Below are positions 9,354 to 18,416 of a stretch of 47,291 nucleotides of DNA, piece by piece. Under the pieces are notes generated by a model. That model did no database searches. It was not told the origin of the DNA and was given only the letters and a program-made list of their open reading frames with translations. The stretch's first letter is position 1, and the number at the start of each line of letters is the position of its first letter. This stretch comes from Rhodothermaceae bacterium (GTDB lineage: Bacteria; Bacteroidota; Rhodothermia; Balneolales; Cyclonatronaceae). Location of the stretch: the NCBI GenBank assembly GCA_020201275.1, contig JAIVHB010000129.1, positions 11,255 through 58,545 on the forward strand, written 5' to 3'. A program made the translations under genes and the position numbers.

Positions 9354-9766
9354 AGAGCTTACTCCTGGGTTTGGTTGTTAGATGGATTTTCAGTTGACGT
9401 GATTAATACTACCTTCATAATCTACAGTCCATGGCAGATTTAGTGGTTCCGGTAGCGCTTTTTTTGCCGTTCGATATAATAATTACTCCGCGTTTACATC
9501 GCAAATGGATATACCCATAAGTTGTAAAAAATATATTGAACCCATTGCCTGCTCCTGAATGGAAACACTACCCGGTTTGTTGGGGCTTGTAATTATTTTT
9601 ATCAGATTTTCCCTATTTTCACATCATTATGAATACAAAAGAAACTTTGCCATTTGCCCCTTCCCAACCGCAATCCCGTTCGTTCGGAGGCTGTAATCAT
9701 CATCCCTGACTCTCCCTTCCATATTGATTGAAACAGCCAACATTAAAACAAACCTAATCTTACTCA
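9354..9766. promoter_or_regulatory. Divergent regulatory region between susC and hisG
   Basis: 413 bp between the minus-strand susC start and the plus-strand hisG start, so it must hold promoters for both operons. Visible contents are an AGGAG ribosome-binding sequence for susC (minus strand, near 9362-9366), AT-rich stretches around 9470-9535 and 9590-9620, and a short ORF (9629-9709) described separately. No clear operator palindrome or known riboswitch was recognised. Confidence 0.6.
9629..9709 (+). CDS. Possible his-operon leader peptide with tandem His codons
   Basis: A 26-codon ORF, ATG 9629-9631 to TGA 9707-9709, ends ...RSFGGCNHHP with CAT CAT at 9698-9703. It ends 57 nt before the GTG of hisG, in the right place for a leader peptide that senses histidyl-tRNA. 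What is seen is the ORF and its tandem His codons. That it is translated and controls attenuation is inference, and only two His codons is weak evidence compared with the seven of the enterobacterial leader. No convincing terminator with a U-run was seen between it and hisG. Confidence 0.35.
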   Translation: MNTKETLPFAPSQPQSRSFGGCNHHP

Positions 9767-10633
9767 GTGGAAACTACATCACTACGAATCGCTATTCAAA
9801 AAAGCGGGCGGCTTACTGAAAAAACAACAAATCTGCTTGAAAATATTGGTCTTAAATTCGACGGCTTTAAAGACAGGCTCCTAGTCAGAAGTCTGAACTT
9901 CGATGTGGAATTGCTTCTCATCCGCGATGACGATATCCCTGAATATGTACAGGATGGCATATGCGATCTGGGTATCGTCGGGGCTAATGTATCCCTTGAA
10001 AAAAATGCCGATGTGGAAGTTATCCGCGATCTGCAGTACGGTATGTGCCGCCTGTCGGTAGCCGTGCCCAAGTCGTCTGGATTCCATAACTTGCAGGATC
10101 TTAACAATAAACGAATCGCAACCAGTTACCCGAATCTTACCCGGAAATACTTCAGCAGCAGGGGCATCGATATTAAGATCGTTGAAATATCCGGTGCAGT
10201 TGAAATAGCACCCCGGCTGGATGTAGCCGATGCAATCGTTGATCTTGTCTCTTCCGGGGGAACGCTGAAAACGAACGGCTTGCAGGAAATGGAAATTATC
10301 CTGCACTCGCAAAGCCAGTTGATCCAGACCAGAAAACAGATTCCTGCCGAGAAGGAAGAACTCATCAACAAGTTCCTGATCCGCATTAACGGGCGTCAGC
10401 TTGCCGAACGCAGCCGGTACATTATGATGAATGCCCCGAGGGAGTCCCTGGATGTTATCTCTAGTCTCATCCCCTCTCTTAAAAGTCCAACCATTCTGCC
10501 GCTCGCCGATCCAGACATGATCGCAATTCATTCAGTTATCCCAACCGATAAATTCTGGGAAGTCATGGAAGAACTTAAAGCAGCCGGTGCATCAGGCATT
10601 GTAATGCTGCCAGTAGAAAGCATGATAGTGTGA
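9767..10633 (+). CDS. hisG: ATP phosphoribosyltransferase, long form
   Basis: 288 aa, GTG start. Catalyses the first step of histidine synthesis, ATP + PRPP to phosphoribosyl-ATP. The N-terminus [15 protein letters not shown], the segment [20 protein letters not shown], and the PRPP-binding region [19 protein letters not shown] are diagnostic. The length and the C-terminal part ([41 protein letters not shown]) match the long HisG form, whose ACT-like C-terminal domain binds histidine for feedback inhibition and which needs no HisZ. First enzyme gene of the operon; its stop overlaps the hisD start. Confidence 0.97.
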   Translation: METTSLRIAIQKSGRLTEKTTNLLENIGLKFDGFKDRLLVRSLNFDVELLLIRDDDIPEYVQDGICDLGIVGANVSLEKNADVEVIRDLQYGMCRLSVAVPKSSGFHNLQDLNNKRIATSYPNLTRKYFSSRGIDIKIVEISGAVEIAPRLDVADAIVDLVSSGGTLKTNGLQEMEIILHSQSQLIQTRKQIPAEKEELINKFLIRINGRQLAERSRYIMMNAPRESLDVISSLIPSLKSPTILPLADPDMIAIHSVIPTDKFWEVMEELKAAGASGIVMLPVESMIV

Positions 10634-11928
10634 TGAGCATCCGCATCTATAAATATTCCGGTTTATCCGGTAGCGAGCTGAAATCACTGCTCACAAGACC
10701 AAAAATTGATTTCAGCCAGATATTCGGAATCGTACAACCCATTATCGACAACATCCGCAAAGACGGCGACAGCGCCCTTCGTGCTTACACACTCAAATTC
10801 GACCAGGTACAAATCGAAAAACTGCTTATTGATGTACCGGCAGCGGATTCCATCGATTTGCCCGCCAGGGTCAGGTCCGCTTTCGATGTGGCCTGTTATA
10901 ACATACGGATGTTCCATCTTGCGCAGGTATCCCCTCACCTCAGGGTTGAGACAATGGCAGGCGTAAAATGCAGCCGCCAGGCAAGGCCCATAGGGCGGGT
11001 CGGTCTATATGTTCCCGGAGGTACCGCTGTATTGCCATCAACCGTTCTTATGCTTGCCGTTCCGGCAGTACTGGCCGGCTGCAGCGAAATAGTACTGTGT
11101 ACACCACCCGGCAAGAATGGTACCGTTTCACCTGAAGTACTATATGCAGCCGCCATTGCAGGGGTTTCCAGAATCCTGCTTGCCGGAGGTGCCCAGGCTG
11201 TTGCCGCACTTGCCTTCGGAACAGAATCTGTACCGAAAGTGGATAAAATTCTCGGGCCGGGCAACCAGTATGTTACAGCTGCCAAGATGCTGCTGCAAAA
11301 CAGTGAGGCTATGGTTTCCATTGATATGCCGGCCGGACCGTCAGAAGTTCTGGTTATCGCCGACCGGCATGCCAATCCGGCCTATGTTGCAGCCGATATG
11401 CTGTCGCAGGCAGAACATGGTGCCGACAGCCAATCGGTGCTTGTACTTGCCGGGGTTGAATCAGAACGCCCTTTCCTTGACGAAATAGCGCGGCAGCTCG
11501 CCGAACTGCCGCGCCGGGAAATAACCGAAAAAGCGCTCAAAAACAGCTTTGTGATTCAAACAGATACCATACAGGAGGCCATCGACTTCAGCAACCTTTA
11601 TGCCCCGGAACACCTCATTCTCAATATAGACCAGGCCAGTGATTATACCCCGAAAATCGCTAATGCCGGTTCGGTATTTGTCGGACAATGGTCGCCTGAA
11701 AGTGTGGGCGACTACGCATCGGGAACAAATCACACTCTGCCTACTTATGGGTTTGCCAGAATGTACAGCGGGGTTTCACTCGACTCCTTCCTCAAACAGA
11801 TAACGTTCCAGGAACTTACACCTGAAGGCCTGAAAGTGCTCGGCCCGCACGTTGAGGTAATGGCGGAAACCGAAGGCCTAACAGCCCATAAAAACGCGGT
11901 AACCCTCCGGCTTAGGGATATCTCATGA
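10630..11928 (+). CDS. hisD: Histidinol dehydrogenase
   Basis: 432 aa. Performs the last two oxidations, L-histidinol to L-histidine, using NAD and zinc. Motifs seen: [110 protein letters not shown], and [22 protein letters not shown] near the C-terminus. The frame begins with GTG 10630 immediately followed by ATG 10633. Either start overlaps the hisG stop, so hisG and hisD are translationally coupled. Confidence 0.97.
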   Translation: MMSIRIYKYSGLSGSELKSLLTRPKIDFSQIFGIVQPIIDNIRKDGDSALRAYTLKFDQVQIEKLLIDVPAADSIDLPARVRSAFDVACYNIRMFHLAQVSPHLRVETMAGVKCSRQARPIGRVGLYVPGGTAVLPSTVLMLAVPAVLAGCSEIVLCTPPGKNGTVSPEVLYAAAIAGVSRILLAGGAQAVAALAFGTESVPKVDKILGPGNQYVTAAKMLLQNSEAMVSIDMPAGPSEVLVIADRHANPAYVAADMLSQAEHGADSQSVLVLAGVESERPFLDEIARQLAELPRREITEKALKNSFVIQTDTIQEAIDFSNLYAPEHLILNIDQASDYTPKIANAGSVFVGQWSPESVGDYASGTNHTLPTYGFARMYSGVSLDSFLKQITFQELTPEGLKVLGPHVEVMAETEGLTAHKNAVTLRLRDIS

Positions 11929-13010
11929 AATCAGAAAAACCGACAATGCAGACCGCTGATGGCAGCTTTGATCTGAAGCGTTTGATCAGGCCCAATATAC
12001 TGGGTCTGACCCCATACCGGTCGGCCCGCGACGATTTTAAGTCGGGCTTGCTGCTCGATGCCAACGAAAACAGTTTCGGATCAGCTCTGGGCGACCATGA
12101 ACTAAACCGCTATCCCGACCCAAGGCAGGAAAAGTTACGATCCTTGGTGGCAACATTCAGGAATGTGCAGCCTGACCAGGTTTTTTTGGGCGTTGGAAGC
12201 GACGAACCCATAGATCTGTTGATCAGAATTTTCTGCCGGCCCGGATCAGATCGCATAATTATCACTCCGCCAACCTACGGTATGTACAAGGTGAGTGCAA
12301 ATATCAACGATGTGGGGGTTGATGAAGCTCCGCTTAATCCCGATTTCAGCATTGATGCAGATAATATCAGGTCAAGATCCGGAGATCTTCAGAAAATCCT
12401 TTTTCTCTGTTCCCCCAACAATCCCACTGCAAATAATCTGGACCGGAGCCGGATTACGGAGATCATCACTTCATTCAAAGGTATTGTAGTTGTGGACGAG
12501 GCCTATATCGACTTCAGCTCTGCTGAAAGTATGCTCACGGAACTGAACAGATTTCCCAATCTCGTGGTGTTGCAGACCATGTCGAAATCGTTCGGGTTGG
12601 CTGCAATACGTCTTGGGATGGCATTTGCAAGTTCCGGCATAATCGATATTATGAACAGGGTGAAAGCCCCGTATAATGTGAACAACCTGACAGCTGCCGC
12701 AGCTATCGAGGCTATCAAAGATGTAGGTGTCATGAAACGGCACATCAGGGATATTCACAATGAGAGGATACGGCTGGCTGGTGAATTGGTACTAATAACC
12801 GGCGTTCAAAAAATCTTCCCGAGCGATGCCAATTTCCTGTTGGTCAGAATCAACAATGCACAGGATGTCTACCGCAGACTGGCCGGAATGGGAATTATTG
12901 TACGTTACCGCGGTGATCAGATACACTGCGATAACTGCCTTCGTATAACCGTTGGTACACCGGATGAAAACAGCAGGCTGATCAGTGCCCTTAAAGAGGT
13001 ACTTGAATGA
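11925..13010 (+). CDS. hisC: Histidinol-phosphate aminotransferase
   Basis: 361 aa, fold-type I PLP enzyme converting imidazole-acetol phosphate to histidinol phosphate. Recognised from [40 protein letters not shown], the PPTYGMY block, [21 protein letters not shown], and the PLP-lysine segment [19 protein letters not shown], with the arginine-containing C-terminal [11 protein letters not shown]. The ATG overlaps the hisD stop (ATGA), and its own stop overlaps an ATG beginning a 54-codon ORF. Length is normal for the family. Confidence 0.97.
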   Translation: MKSEKPTMQTADGSFDLKRLIRPNILGLTPYRSARDDFKSGLLLDANENSFGSALGDHELNRYPDPRQEKLRSLVATFRNVQPDQVFLGVGSDEPIDLLIRIFCRPGSDRIIITPPTYGMYKVSANINDVGVDEAPLNPDFSIDADNIRSRSGDLQKILFLCSPNNPTANNLDRSRITEIITSFKGIVVVDEAYIDFSSAESMLTELNRFPNLVVLQTMSKSFGLAAIRLGMAFASSGIIDIMNRVKAPYNVNNLTAAAAIEAIKDVGVMKRHIRDIHNERIRLAGELVLITGVQKIFPSDANFLLVRINNAQDVYRRLAGMGIIVRYRGDQIHCDNCLRITVGTPDENSRLISALKEVLE

Positions 13011-13171
13011 TAAACCGTTATGATGCCATAATGCCGACGCTGTTCCGGAATATGAATTGCGGCAACTGCTGGTCTTACCGGTCAACAAACATGCCTGATC
13101 ATTGTGTGGATGCAGTATTTTTGACAACTTTCCCAAACAACGTTACCAACCGGATTGAGGATTTTTCATGA
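13007..13171 (+). CDS. Unrecognised 54-aa ORF coupled to hisC and hisB
   Basis: 54 codons from ATG 13007-13009 to TGA 13169-13171. The ATG overlaps the hisC stop in an ATGA arrangement, and the stop overlaps the hisB ATG (13168-13170) in another ATGA. Such exact four-base overlaps at both ends are what a translated operon member would show. The protein begins [20 protein letters not shown], is rich in Cys and Asn, and ends HCVDAVFLTTFPNN followed by VTNRIEDFS. I recognise no family. It sits exactly where the phosphatase half of HisB should begin, so it may be a leftover of that domain in another frame, or just spacer that happens to be open. Confidence 0.4.
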   Translation: MINRYDAIMPTLFRNMNCGNCWSYRSTNMPDHCVDAVFLTTFPNNVTNRIEDFS

Positions 13172-14046
13172 GTACCATCAGAATAATGGCTGAAACCATT
13201 GCCGGACCGGATGGCGATCCGTTACCGGGTGTAATCACTTCCATGTATGACCTGCAGAAAGCCGGTTTCACATTTCTAACGGGTACTTTGCCACAGCATA
13301 TTACAACCCTGCTACACAATGAAGGTATTGTGATTGCCGGCCCTGAGATTGAAGATGTTTCGGAAGAATATCCGGTAATAGAAAAAGACGGGAATCAGCT
13401 CATACTGAGAATGATGGATCAGACGCAGGGATTTGACAACTGGAATGAACTGGCCCTCCGGCTCATCTCTCCTCCAAGGTCGGGGTCGGTGAAACGTGAT
13501 ACCCGGGAAACCCATATTTCCGTTGAACTGAACCTGGATGGGTCGGGACAGTTCTCATGCCAGACCGGTCTTGGATTTTTCGATCACATGCTCGAGCAAA
13601 TTGCACGCCATGGTGAGATCGACCTGCACATACTTTGCGACGGCGATCTGCATGTTGATGAGCATCACACTGTCGAGGATGTAGCCCTCGCTCTAGGCAC
13701 CGCACTTGATCAGGCCTTCGGCGACCGGCGCGGAATTGAGCGTTACGGATTTGTACTTCCCATGGATGAAAGCCGGGCCACTGTTGCCCTGGACCTTTCC
13801 GGCCGTCCTTACCTCGTATTCGAAGCTGCCTTCGGCCGCGACAAGGTGGGAGATCTTCCAACGGAGATGGTCAAACACTTCTTCTACTCACTTGCAATGA
13901 ACCTGAGGGCAACCCTCCATTTCGAGGTGAAGGGTGAGAACGATCATCATATGATAGAAGCCTGCTTTAAAGGATTTGCCAAATGCCTGAAAGCCGCCAA
14001 ACTCCGTACCGGATACGGTATTCCAAGTTCAAAGGGAGTTTTGTGA
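13168..14046 (+). CDS. hisB: Imidazoleglycerol-phosphate dehydratase with degenerate phosphatase-like N-terminus
   Basis: 292 aa. Residues from about 110 to the end are a complete IGP dehydratase: RDTRETHISVELNLDG, TGLGFFDHMLEQIARHG, HVDEHHTVEDVALALG, RYGFVLPMDESRATVALDLSGRP, KGENDHHMIEACFKGFAKCL and the C-terminal GIPSSKGVL, with the paired metal-binding His motifs intact. Residues 1-109 are not a free-standing leader. Residues 19-39 (LPGVITSMYDLQKAGFTFLTG) resemble the helix and strand that follow the catalytic loop in the HAD histidinol-phosphatase half of E. coli HisB. The nucleophile motif D-x-D-G-T, the Cys/His zinc loop and the G-D-x-x-x-D motif are all missing. Dehydratase activity is well supported; phosphatase activity is very unlikely. 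Confidence 0.95.
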   Translation: MSTIRIMAETIAGPDGDPLPGVITSMYDLQKAGFTFLTGTLPQHITTLLHNEGIVIAGPEIEDVSEEYPVIEKDGNQLILRMMDQTQGFDNWNELALRLISPPRSGSVKRDTRETHISVELNLDGSGQFSCQTGLGFFDHMLEQIARHGEIDLHILCDGDLHVDEHHTVEDVALALGTALDQAFGDRRGIERYGFVLPMDESRATVALDLSGRPYLVFEAAFGRDKVGDLPTEMVKHFFYSLAMNLRATLHFEVKGENDHHMIEACFKGFAKCLKAAKLRTGYGIPSSKGVL

Positions 14047-14047
14047 T

Positions 14048-14662
14048 ATGATTGCCATCGTGAACTATAAAGCCGGTAATCTGGCCTCCGTTTCGAATGC
14101 CCTTGATCGCCTCGGTGCAGAGCATGTGATATCCAGCAAGGTGGATGAACTCGAGAGTGCCAGCGCTGTGATCTTTCCCGGAGTTGGTCATGCGCAGGCA
14201 GCAATGAAGTCTTTGTATGAAAATAATCTGACGGAATGGCTCATAAATACTAAAAAACCACTGCTGGGTATCTGCCTTGGGATGCAGCTGTTTTTCGAAT
14301 CATCTGATGAGGGAGATACCAAATGTCTTGGTATAATTCCCGGAAGACTCCGCCTTTTCAGCGGCGATAATGTTAAAGTACCGCATATGGGCTGGAATCA
14401 TTTCGGCTCTCTGAGCGAGCATCCCCTGCTCGACGGGATTACCTGTGAAGATTATTTCTATTACGTACACGGCTATTATGCACCGGTAACCGATTATACC
14501 ATTGGATCCTGCAGCTACGACATTGATTTCAGTGCTGTTGTAGCCCGCGACAATTTTGTAGGGGTGCAGTTTCATCCTGAAAAATCAGGAACAAACGGAG
14601 TGAAACTGCTGCAAAACTTTCTGGATTTTGCCGGTGTACAATCCAAAGTTTTAAAGGTCTGA
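14048..14662 (+). CDS. hisH: Imidazole glycerol phosphate synthase, glutamine amidotransferase subunit
   Basis: 204 aa, class I glutamine amidotransferase that feeds ammonia to HisF. The start MIAIVNYKAGNLASVSNAL, the oxyanion-hole region FPGVGHAQAAM, the nucleophile Cys in LLGICLGMQLFFE, and the His-Glu pair in GVQFHPEKSGTNG are all in place. One base separates it from the hisB stop and two bases separate it from hisA, so it is part of the same transcript. Its synthase partner hisF is not next to it but 7 kb downstream. Confidence 0.97.
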   Translation: MIAIVNYKAGNLASVSNALDRLGAEHVISSKVDELESASAVIFPGVGHAQAAMKSLYENNLTEWLINTKKPLLGICLGMQLFFESSDEGDTKCLGIIPGRLRLFSGDNVKVPHMGWNHFGSLSEHPLLDGITCEDYFYYVHGYYAPVTDYTIGSCSYDIDFSAVVARDNFVGVQFHPEKSGTNGVKLLQNFLDFAGVQSKVLKV

Positions 14663-14664
14663 AT

Positions 14665-15387
14665 ATGATGCGTATAATTCCGGCCCTGGACCTGCTCGAC
14701 GGCCGTATTGTCAGGCTTAAACAGGGTGATTATAAACAGGTTACCGTTTACAGCGACGATCCTGTATCAATGGCTCTCACCATTATGGAAGCAGGTTTTA
14801 ATCACATTCACCTGGTCGATCTGAATGGAGCAAAACACGGAGAATTCACCAATCTGCAAATAATTCGGGATATCATCGGAGCCACCGGCCTGTCTGTTCA
14901 GGCTGGCGGGGGTATACGCTCCTACCGAGACTGTGAAATCCTGTTTGAGGCGGGCATAAACAAGATAGTTTCAACATCTATGGCCGTACGCAACGAACCC
15001 GACTGGATGAAGGCCCTGTCAGTTTTTGGTGACAAATGTATTCTTGGAATGGATCTCAGAGATGGGAAAATTGCTCTATCCGGCTGGCTTGAAACGGCTG
15101 AAGAGAGTGCCGATTCCTTTCTGTCCCGCATGGTTGAATCCGGGCTCAGGGAAGTACTTTGTACCGATATCAGCCGAGATGGCATGCTAACCGGCCCAAA
15201 TTTTGACTTGTATAATAATCTGCTCGGCAAATTTCCCGGAACTCAGTTCATCGCGTCTGGTGGTGTTAGCAGTTTCAAAGACCTGGAAATACTTAAAACA
15301 TCCGGTGTTCACGCTGTGGTGGTTGGGCGTGCAATGCTGGAGAACAGAATATCTCTTAAAGAGATGTCTGACTTGCTCAACACCTAG
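14665..15387 (+). CDS. hisA: ProFAR isomerase
   Basis: 240 aa (beta/alpha)8 barrel that isomerises the ribosyl moiety of ProFAR to PRFAR. The first catalytic Asp lies in IIPALDLLDGRIVRL, and the second acid lies in the C-terminal half in LCTDISRDGMLTGPN. Phosphate-binding segments VQAGGGIRS and IASGGVSSFKDLEIL are also present. An AAAGG sequence lies about 10 bp before the ATG. It is the last gene of the first his block; a hairpin about 110 bp further on may end the transcript. Confidence 0.96.
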   Translation: MMRIIPALDLLDGRIVRLKQGDYKQVTVYSDDPVSMALTIMEAGFNHIHLVDLNGAKHGEFTNLQIIRDIIGATGLSVQAGGGIRSYRDCEILFEAGINKIVSTSMAVRNEPDWMKALSVFGDKCILGMDLRDGKIALSGWLETAEESADSFLSRMVESGLREVLCTDISRDGMLTGPNFDLYNNLLGKFPGTQFIASGGVSSFKDLEILKTSGVHAVVVGRAMLENRISLKEMSDLLNT

Positions 15388-15561
15388 ATCTCAGCACGAT
15401 GATTCACGATCTGTTTTCTTATTGTTGAATAGGGCAGATTCCATTTCGAAAAATGACTGTGCCACGAGGATGCTGTAGCTGTTATATCTTTCTCTGCAGC
15501 TTCCCCATCCTCGGGGAAGCAATCAGCACACCAAATGGGGCACGAGTGTTTTCACCGCCCC
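15388..15561. terminator. Convergent gap with a strong hairpin
   Basis: 174 bp between two convergent genes (hisA and the DUF4139 gene). At 15499-15520 there is a perfect 8-bp inverted repeat, GCTTCCCC / GGGGAAGC, with a 6-nt loop. It has no T-run on either strand, so it could be a shared terminator or just a stable hairpin. Nothing else is recognised here. Confidence 0.45.
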
Positions 15562-16935
15562 TCAGTTTCCTGATCTTACGGTAAAAGTGACGGTTGTTTC
15601 TGAGTTAGCAGCCACATCAATATCAAAAACGGCCGTGTTTACGTCTTTCATGGAATGGGCCACTGATGACCTTATGATCTGCTCATTGGCTGATACTCTC
15701 CTTGAGAGTTCGATGCTTACAGGCTCGTTTTTGGCATTAAATAGTATCACCTCAACATCGCGTTCAACAACCCGGCCCTGCAATTGTCTCTGTTCAGTAA
15801 CGCGTTCATCCACCCTGAGGTTAAAGGCGTTACCCGTTGAGAACCGGATAATTGAGCCGACGGAGGAATGGCTGATTGCACTTTCTCCAACGAGCTCGAC
15901 ACCGTCGGTAGTTTGCCTGTAAATTCTTGCAATACCTCCCGGCAGAGGTTCACCCAGGCCCTCATCAGGGTCATTTCTAATCTCAAAATCAACTCCTACC
16001 CTTCCATTATATACTGTGGGTCCGTAGGCCTGGCTCAGATATCTGTATGTTTTACTCACATTAACACTTTCAGTATTAAACAATGCTACCTGTTTTCTGG
16101 CTCCGTTTTTTAGGGTTACCCGGTCTTTTGTGTCAAATGCATAGTACTCGAATGCTTCAGACCGTTCAAAACCAGAATCCCGCATGCCTATGGCATCACT
16201 GGCCACCATGGCCATTTCAGATCGTGGCATGTACCCGCCACCCGCCAGCCTGATTTCACCTGCAATAAGTCGCAGCCTCACATTCTCATAATCGGTACCG
16301 GTAGTGTTTAGCAGTATGGCGGAGCTCGAAATATCGAGCGCATCTTCATTCTCATTCAAAACGAATGCATGTTCAGCGTTCCAGGCCAGCCCTTGTGTTC
16401 TGTAAAATATCCTTACAGTTTGTGTGCCTGATTTCTCTGAGTTAAGTTGAAGTGTTGTTTGGCCCATATTCCGGAATTTATCCGGAAAATCATCCAGTAC
16501 AATCCGGTATTGGCGGATATCCTGCAGATAACTGAACGTACCGTCGTCATGCCTGATAACATAAAGAGCCGGATTTGCTGATACCAGTTCGCCTTCTGTT
16601 CTGTTGTTCGATCCATCTATAAATACGACAGGTTTGCCGACATTTGAACGTAACAATTGATCTGCCCCCGAATGGGGAAGCTGATGATCTACCTCGATCA
16701 GCTTTCCATCAAAAAGGGTAAAAAATGCCACAGCTGAAGCATTTTCGGGTAAATTTCCGAGACTGACATTATTCAGACCCTTATCAAGATCTGCTTCAAT
16801 AAGATGCTGAACCACAGCAACATTGCCAGGGTATATAGTCAGCATTTCGGGCCGGTCACTTTGGGCGGTCAGATTTGTTACTGAAACGAGGAGGAAACAC
16901 GTCAGAAACAGGTAAATCCTTCTGAAATTAGTCAT
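15562..16935 (-). CDS. DUF4139-type secreted protein
   Basis: 457 aa from ATG 16933-16935, chosen because it is followed by a clean signal peptide (MTNFRRIYLFLTCFLLVSVTNLTAQS); the frame remains open to 17070. The body matches the pattern of DUF4139 proteins: an N-terminal LTIYPGNVAVVQHLIEADLDKGLNNV segment, a central VRIFYRTQGLAWNAEHAFVL with LNTTGTDYENVRLRLIAGEI, and a C-terminal beta-rich region with VERDVEVILFNAKNEPVSIEL and AANSETTVTFTVR. The biochemical function of this family is unknown. The gene is convergent with hisA, and a terminator for the next minus-strand gene lies between 17026 and 17062. Confidence 0.75.
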   Translation of the reverse strand: MTNFRRIYLFLTCFLLVSVTNLTAQSDRPEMLTIYPGNVAVVQHLIEADLDKGLNNVSLGNLPENASAVAFFTLFDGKLIEVDHQLPHSGADQLLRSNVGKPVVFIDGSNNRTEGELVSANPALYVIRHDDGTFSYLQDIRQYRIVLDDFPDKFRNMGQTTLQLNSEKSGTQTVRIFYRTQGLAWNAEHAFVLNENEDALDISSSAILLNTTGTDYENVRLRLIAGEIRLAGGGYMPRSEMAMVASDAIGMRDSGFERSEAFEYYAFDTKDRVTLKNGARKQVALFNTESVNVSKTYRYLSQAYGPTVYNGRVGVDFEIRNDPDEGLGEPLPGGIARIYRQTTDGVELVGESAISHSSVGSIIRFSTGNAFNLRVDERVTEQRQLQGRVVERDVEVILFNAKNEPVSIELSRRVSANEQIIRSSVAHSMKDVNTAVFDIDVAANSETTVTFTVRSGN

Positions 16936-17025
16936 ATAGGCTCCCATTTGGTTAAATATTGTGGTGCAATGAAAACGAATTGCTTCTATATAAAAGTACT
17001 TATGGCGCCATGGCGGGCGCACCAT

Positions 17026-17062
17026 TAAAAAAAAGGCATCCCCATAATCGGAGGATGCCTTT
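17026..17062 (-). terminator. Rho-independent terminator
   Basis: A 10-bp perfect stem, AAAGGCATCC (17032-17041) with GGATGCCTTT (17053-17062), is followed on the minus strand by a run of Ts (A-run 17027-17034 on the plus strand). It lies 36 bp downstream of the outer-membrane barrel/SPOR gene and should end that transcript before the DUF4139 gene. Confidence 0.85.
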
Positions 17063-17097
17063 ATAATCACACTATAGAATTGTTCCCTGCAACTGAC

Positions 17098-18342
17098 TCA
17101 GTCGCGAATATCGCGATAGACATCGCGCAGGTGCATTGGACGCGGGAATGAAATAACGAAAGCGTCTCTGTGTGTACCCTGAGCCGTTCTAAGTGCATTA
17201 GCCGTTTCAGGAAACTGGGTGAATACCCCGATGAAAACTTCATAAAACTGGCGCCGTTGTGCGATGAAGACCATCGATTCAGGTACTTCCAGAACTCCTC
17301 GCATCATCTCTATCGTATTCCTGCGAACATTTTGTGCAACCTGAAGGTTGGTGGTCGCAAAGACTTGCACGTAGTGTCCATCAGCCAGGTTCCGAACCAT
17401 ACCGGCATCATCCACATCAAGCCCACGACGGCCACGCTGGGCATTATCTTCCACACGCTGCTCAAGATTTGCAAGGCGTTCGTCGTAGTTGTCCTGACGG
17501 CCTTCAAGCTGATTGATCCTGCTTTCCAGAGTTGAAGTGCGTGAATCAATTTTGGAGTCAAGTTCGTTAATACGACGCTGCTGATCATTCACACGGCTTT
17601 CTACAGTTGTTACTCTGTCGGCGGCCTGGTTAAACCGATCCACATCTTCCTGGGTAAGAGGCACGCCCCGTTCCTGTATTTGCCATGAGTACAACTGGGC
17701 GCCACGTTTCCCAATATTGAAGTTCAGCCCGGCATTCACGGCGCCGAACCGATTGTTATTATCACCAACAAAACCGTCAAGCTGCTTGCTTCGGGTAAAA
17801 TTCAATTCGTACTGAATAAAGAAATCAACCCAGTTATTTATATAAATTTTTGTACCTACACCCGGCGTAAATATCACGGCCCTGAAGCTTCTTTCGGGTT
17901 GCCCTGCTGCTTCAAGATCACTGTTTAACACCCCAAGACCCAGGAATAAATAGGGATTCAGACTCCGGGTTATTGTATAGGTTTGTAACAGATTATTTGT
18001 ATTGACAATACCCCTTACCTGGTAGCCAAAATAATTATTTGTATATGCAGGGTCGCCGGAATTTTCATTCTCAAACCTTCCTGTGAACAGCGTGAATTGA
18101 CCCGTTACGATAGGTGTAAAGTCGTAAGAGATTGATCCGCCAAACATGGGACGATATCCGCTTGAAATATCAAAACTGCCCAAAAAACCACCGCCCCGGC
18201 CAGATACTGCCATTGATAAACCACCGTATGCACTGATTGTCCAGCGTTTCACACCTTCATCACCCTGAGCATTCAAATTTTTGGGAGTTGATAAAAGTGT
18301 TAGTGCGAGGATCGCTGTTAATACTGTTATATTTCTGAACAT
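17098..18342 (-). CDS. Outer-membrane beta-barrel protein with coiled coil and SPOR-like C-terminus
   Basis: 414 aa from ATG 18340-18342, which gives a signal peptide ending around LLSTPKNLNAQG; the open frame runs further to 18549 and would add an unlikely N-terminus. Residues about 30-205 are a beta-barrel-like region (ISAYGGLSMAVSG, FGGSISYDFTPIVTGQFTLF, FTPGVGTKIYINNWVDFFIQYELNF). Then comes a long heptad-patterned coiled coil (VTTVESRVNDQQRRINELDS and on to about LANLEQRVEDN). The last 85 residues resemble a SPOR domain, beginning GHYVQVFATTNLQVAQNVRR and continuing YEVFIGVFTQFPETANALR. SPOR domains bind denuded peptidoglycan, so the protein may tie the outer membrane to the wall; that is inference. 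Confidence 0.7.
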   Translation of the reverse strand: MFRNITVLTAILALTLLSTPKNLNAQGDEGVKRWTISAYGGLSMAVSGRGGGFLGSFDISSGYRPMFGGSISYDFTPIVTGQFTLFTGRFENENSGDPAYTNNYFGYQVRGIVNTNNLLQTYTITRSLNPYLFLGLGVLNSDLEAAGQPERSFRAVIFTPGVGTKIYINNWVDFFIQYELNFTRSKQLDGFVGDNNNRFGAVNAGLNFNIGKRGAQLYSWQIQERGVPLTQEDVDRFNQAADRVTTVESRVNDQQRRINELDSKIDSRTSTLESRINQLEGRQDNYDERLANLEQRVEDNAQRGRRGLDVDDAGMVRNLADGHYVQVFATTNLQVAQNVRRNTIEMMRGVLEVPESMVFIAQRRQFYEVFIGVFTQFPETANALRTAQGTHRDAFVISFPRPMHLRDVYRDIRD

Positions 18343-18416
18343 AGTTACTCTCAATTTTGTTTTACCAGGCTTATTTGCTCTGGATTTTTGTAAATAGTTT
18401 TCAAACAAGCCATACA

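Noticed and set aside
13160-13171. Possible programmed -1 frameshift joining the 54-codon ORF to hisB at the T-run
   Set aside because: The T-run does not form a canonical X-XXY-YYZ slippery heptamer in the zero frame, and hisB has its own ATG. Simple coupling is enough.
15388-15561. A small RNA between hisA and the DUF4139 gene
   Set aside because: Only one hairpin is visible and there is no promoter-like sequence. A shared terminator is the simpler explanation.
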